NCBI GenBank assembly: GCA_030539415.1
Contig: JAUNSE010000015.1
Location: 1 to 14,956, forward strand
Source of the DNA: Desulfovibrionaceae bacterium
Lineage (GTDB): Bacteria > Desulfobacterota > Desulfovibrionia > Desulfovibrionales > Desulfovibrionaceae
Length of the DNA: 14,956 nt
Direction: 5' to 3'
Of the stretch, positions 13,882-14,956 are shown one piece after another; the first letter of the stretch is position 1; every line of letters starts with the position of its first letter. Below the pieces are notes generated by a model, which had not been told where the DNA came from, ran no database searches, and saw only the letters and a list, made by a program, of their open reading frames with translations. The position numbers and the translations under genes are program-made.

Positions 13882-13898
13882 CGGCATTTTTTTTGCAT
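13882..13898 (+). promoter_or_regulatory. Second, mirror-oriented sigma-54-like promoter
   Basis: CGGCATTTTTTTTGCAT on the plus strand has GG and GC ten bases apart and matches the minus-strand promoter 17-mer at 15 of 17 bases. The first base is C instead of the preferred T. It points toward the activator gene, leaving a leader of about 220 bases, which would mean self-activation. The T-run could raise a chance match, so this is less certain than the other promoter. Confidence 0.5.
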
Positions 13899-13915
13899 GC
13901 AATATTCTGTGTTAT

Positions 13916-13950
13916 TTGTGAAGTTTTGCGCGGACATATTGTGAAGTTTT
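13916..13950. repeat. 12-bp direct repeat, candidate upstream activator site
   Basis: TTGTGAAGTTTT occurs perfectly at 13916-13927 and 13939-13950, 23 bases apart start to start, about two helical turns. It lies some 120-165 bases upstream of the minus-strand sigma-54 promoter, the usual distance of enhancer sites. Confidence 0.5.
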
Positions 13951-13967
13951 TCTTTTTTTCTGTGTGG

Positions 13968-13980
13968 AATCAGCCGGTTG
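13968..13980 (+). promoter_or_regulatory. Possible IHF site
   Basis: AATCAGCCGGTTG matches the IHF consensus WATCAANNNNTTR at all but one defined position. IHF bending between enhancer and promoter is common at sigma-54 promoters. A short motif with one mismatch can occur by chance. Confidence 0.25.
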
Positions 13981-14082
13981 ACACACTGTCTCCTGGAAAA
14001 GTGCATTTTTCCGCAGGCTGGTGCGGGCTGAAAAACTGGGTCAATATGTTTATTCTGCTGCCGAACTCTTTGGATCCGGATC

Positions 14083-14112
14083 TATGCGACAAATATGTCG
14101 CATAATACGACA
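14083..14112. promoter_or_regulatory. 22-bp palindrome plus third half-site, candidate operator
   Basis: TATGCGACA (14083-14091) and TGTCGCATA (14096-14104) are perfect 9-bp arms with a 4-base spacer. A further CGACA (14108-14112) pairs with the same TGTCG (14096-14100) around a 7-base spacer. Three CGACA half-sites alternate in orientation and end 19 bases before the start codon of the activator gene, as expected of an operator controlling it. The binding protein is unknown. Confidence 0.6.
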
Positions 14113-14131
14113 TTTTTTGGACGGTACGACG

Positions 14132-14956
14132 ATGACTCCTGATTTGACCCCCATCAGCCCGGAATATGACTGGAAGGCGACCTATCTCCGCTTTCTCAAC
14201 CATCTGCAGGGACTGGCATACCGTTGCAGAATCAACAATGATTACACCAAGTCAGTGCTTGAATTCGCCAGCAGGGGAAGTCTGGACCTGCTGGGCATGA
14301 CCCAGGAAGAGCTCCTCAGGGACAACTTCAACAGCCTCGAGCGGATGATGCCGGCGGCCGATCTGAACGAAGTCAGGCAGCGCATACGCGACAGTATTGT
14401 CGCGCATTCGACCTACCAGCTGTTCTACCGCCTCAAGCTTCCGTCCGGGATAGAGAAGTGGGTATGGGATCAGGGCGAGGCCGTGTACGACAAAAACGGC
14501 GAAGCCTGCTTTCTTGAAGGCCTCATCGTGGACGTGAGCGAGCAGAAGTTTCAGGAGCTCGCTCTGCAGGAGGAAAACCGCCAGCTGAAGATCTCCGCCG
14601 ACAGGATGTACGGTCTCGGCCCCATTATCGGCAAGAGCGAGGGCATGAGAAAGGTGTACAAGCGCATTCTCAAGGCGGCCGAGAGCGACGTGAACGTCAT
14701 CATCTACGGTGAAACCGGCTGCGGCAAGGATCTGGTGGCCCGCACGATTCACGACTACAGCGGGCGCAAGGGCAGCTATATACCGGTCAACTGCGGCGCC
14801 ATACCCGAGGCGCTCCTTGAAAGCGAGTTCTTCGGGCATACCAGGGGCAGCTTTTCCGGCGCGGTCGCCAACAAGGACGGCTACATAGCGGCAGCCGACA
14901 ACGGCACGCTCTTTCTGGATGAAATCGGCGAGCTGCCCATGCATCTGCAGGTCAAG
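14132..14956 (+). CDS. PAS-domain sigma-54-dependent transcriptional activator (3' end outside window)
   Basis: The first 275 residues of a bacterial enhancer-binding protein run off the right edge. Residues of about 25-140 form a PAS domain, with typical opening LQGLAYRCRINNDY and closing EGLIVDVSEQK. A short helical linker follows. The AAA+ sigma-54 interaction domain starts near 163 (GPIIGKSEGM). Walker A is GETGCGKD (193-200) and Walker B is LFLDEIGE (260-267). The sigma-54 contact loop reads GSFSGA (239-244) instead of the canonical GAFTGA. The rest of the AAA+ domain and the DNA-binding helix-turn-helix lie beyond the window. The ATG at 14132 has only a weak GGA upstream. It is divergent from the OsmC operon with its sigma-54 promoter, making it the likely activator. 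The PAS ligand (small molecule, haem, flavin) cannot be told. Confidence 0.93.
   Translation, partial: MTPDLTPISPEYDWKATYLRFLNHLQGLAYRCRINNDYTKSVLEFASRGSLDLLGMTQEELLRDNFNSLERMMPAADLNEVRQRIRDSIVAHSTYQLFYRLKLPSGIEKWVWDQGEAVYDKNGEACFLEGLIVDVSEQKFQELALQEENRQLKISADRMYGLGPIIGKSEGMRKVYKRILKAAESDVNVIIYGETGCGKDLVARTIHDYSGRKGSYIPVNCGAIPEALLESEFFGHTRGSFSGAVANKDGYIAAADNGTLFLDEIGELPMHLQVK

Larger units (their letters stand above)
13726..14131. other. 406-bp AT-richer divergent regulatory region
   Basis: No credible gene lies between the OsmC gene and the sigma-54 activator gene. An open frame at 13857-14105 has no ribosome site and no recognisable product. The region holds two mirror-oriented sigma-54-like promoters, a 12-bp direct repeat, a possible IHF site, a 10-bp palindrome TTGCATGCAA (13893-13902), a 10-bp palindrome GATCCGGATC (14073-14082) and a 22-bp palindrome. 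A small GCACA/TGTGC dyad (13744-13757) falls in the OsmC leader. Confidence 0.7.

Noticed and set aside
13978..13983. TTGACA as a sigma-70 -35 for the activator gene
   Set aside because: No acceptable -10 at 15-19 bases; the best is TGCATT at 14002, with three matches.
13857..14105. 82-codon plus-strand open frame in the divergent regulatory region
   Set aside because: It has no ribosome site, overlaps promoters and repeats, and its translation is a jumble of hydrophobic and aromatic residues without a family pattern.
1..14956. tRNA, rRNA, CRISPR arrays, insertion sequences, toxin-antitoxin or phage genes
   Set aside because: Read through for repeats with spacers, transposase-like frames and RNA-gene patterns; none was seen.

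Overview
The window is GC-rich, densely coded, bacterial chromosomal DNA. The gene set suggests an anaerobic delta-type proteobacterium, most likely of the Desulfovibrionales: HisF and GcvH resemble what I recall of Desulfovibrio proteins, there is a LarE-type sulfur transferase, and a PAS/sigma-54 activator faces a sigma-54-type promoter. This placement is inference; no rRNA or other taxonomic marker is present.

Left part (1-6402). A minus-strand cluster hisH-hisF-larE (IGP synthase glutaminase and cyclase subunits, then a PP-loop sulfur transferase) is divergent from murI (glutamate racemase, probable TTG start). murI converges on a secreted M23 endopeptidase gene across a shared hairpin. 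The M23 gene is in turn divergent from a zinc-type ABC transporter pair, znuC-znuB, which overlap as ATGA. The M23/znuCB arrangement recalls mepM-znuA/znuCB of enterobacteria, but znuA is absent and ZnuC carries an unusual seven-cysteine tail.

Middle part (6403-11056). aroC (chorismate synthase) has a good sigma-70-type promoter and overlaps recD2 (SF1B helicase). A perfect 11-bp hairpin follows. Then comes a MerR/BmrR-like regulator whose first two thirds are AT-rich and whose last third is GC-rich, a composition break inside one reading frame. A strong bidirectional terminator hairpin separates it from the next, oppositely oriented operon.

Right part (11057-14956), the most interesting region. 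A minus-strand cluster reads OsmC-family protein - Lpd (dihydrolipoyl dehydrogenase) - GcvH (lipoyl carrier) - EmrE-like SMR pump, with short gaps. Upstream of the OsmC gene lies a near-consensus sigma-54 promoter. Divergent to it is a PAS-AAA+ sigma-54 activator, truncated by the window end. The 406-bp region between them holds a second, mirror-oriented sigma-54-like 17-mer, a 12-bp direct repeat, a possible IHF site and a 22-bp palindrome with a third half-site. Ohr/OsmC peroxidases are known to take electrons from lipoyl groups recycled by Lpd. The three genes could therefore form one electron chain, NADH to Lpd to lipoyl-GcvH to OsmC to hydroperoxide, switched on by the divergent activator. 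The gene order and promoter motifs are seen in the sequence; the pathway is inference.

I see no tRNA, rRNA, CRISPR array, insertion sequence or phage gene.
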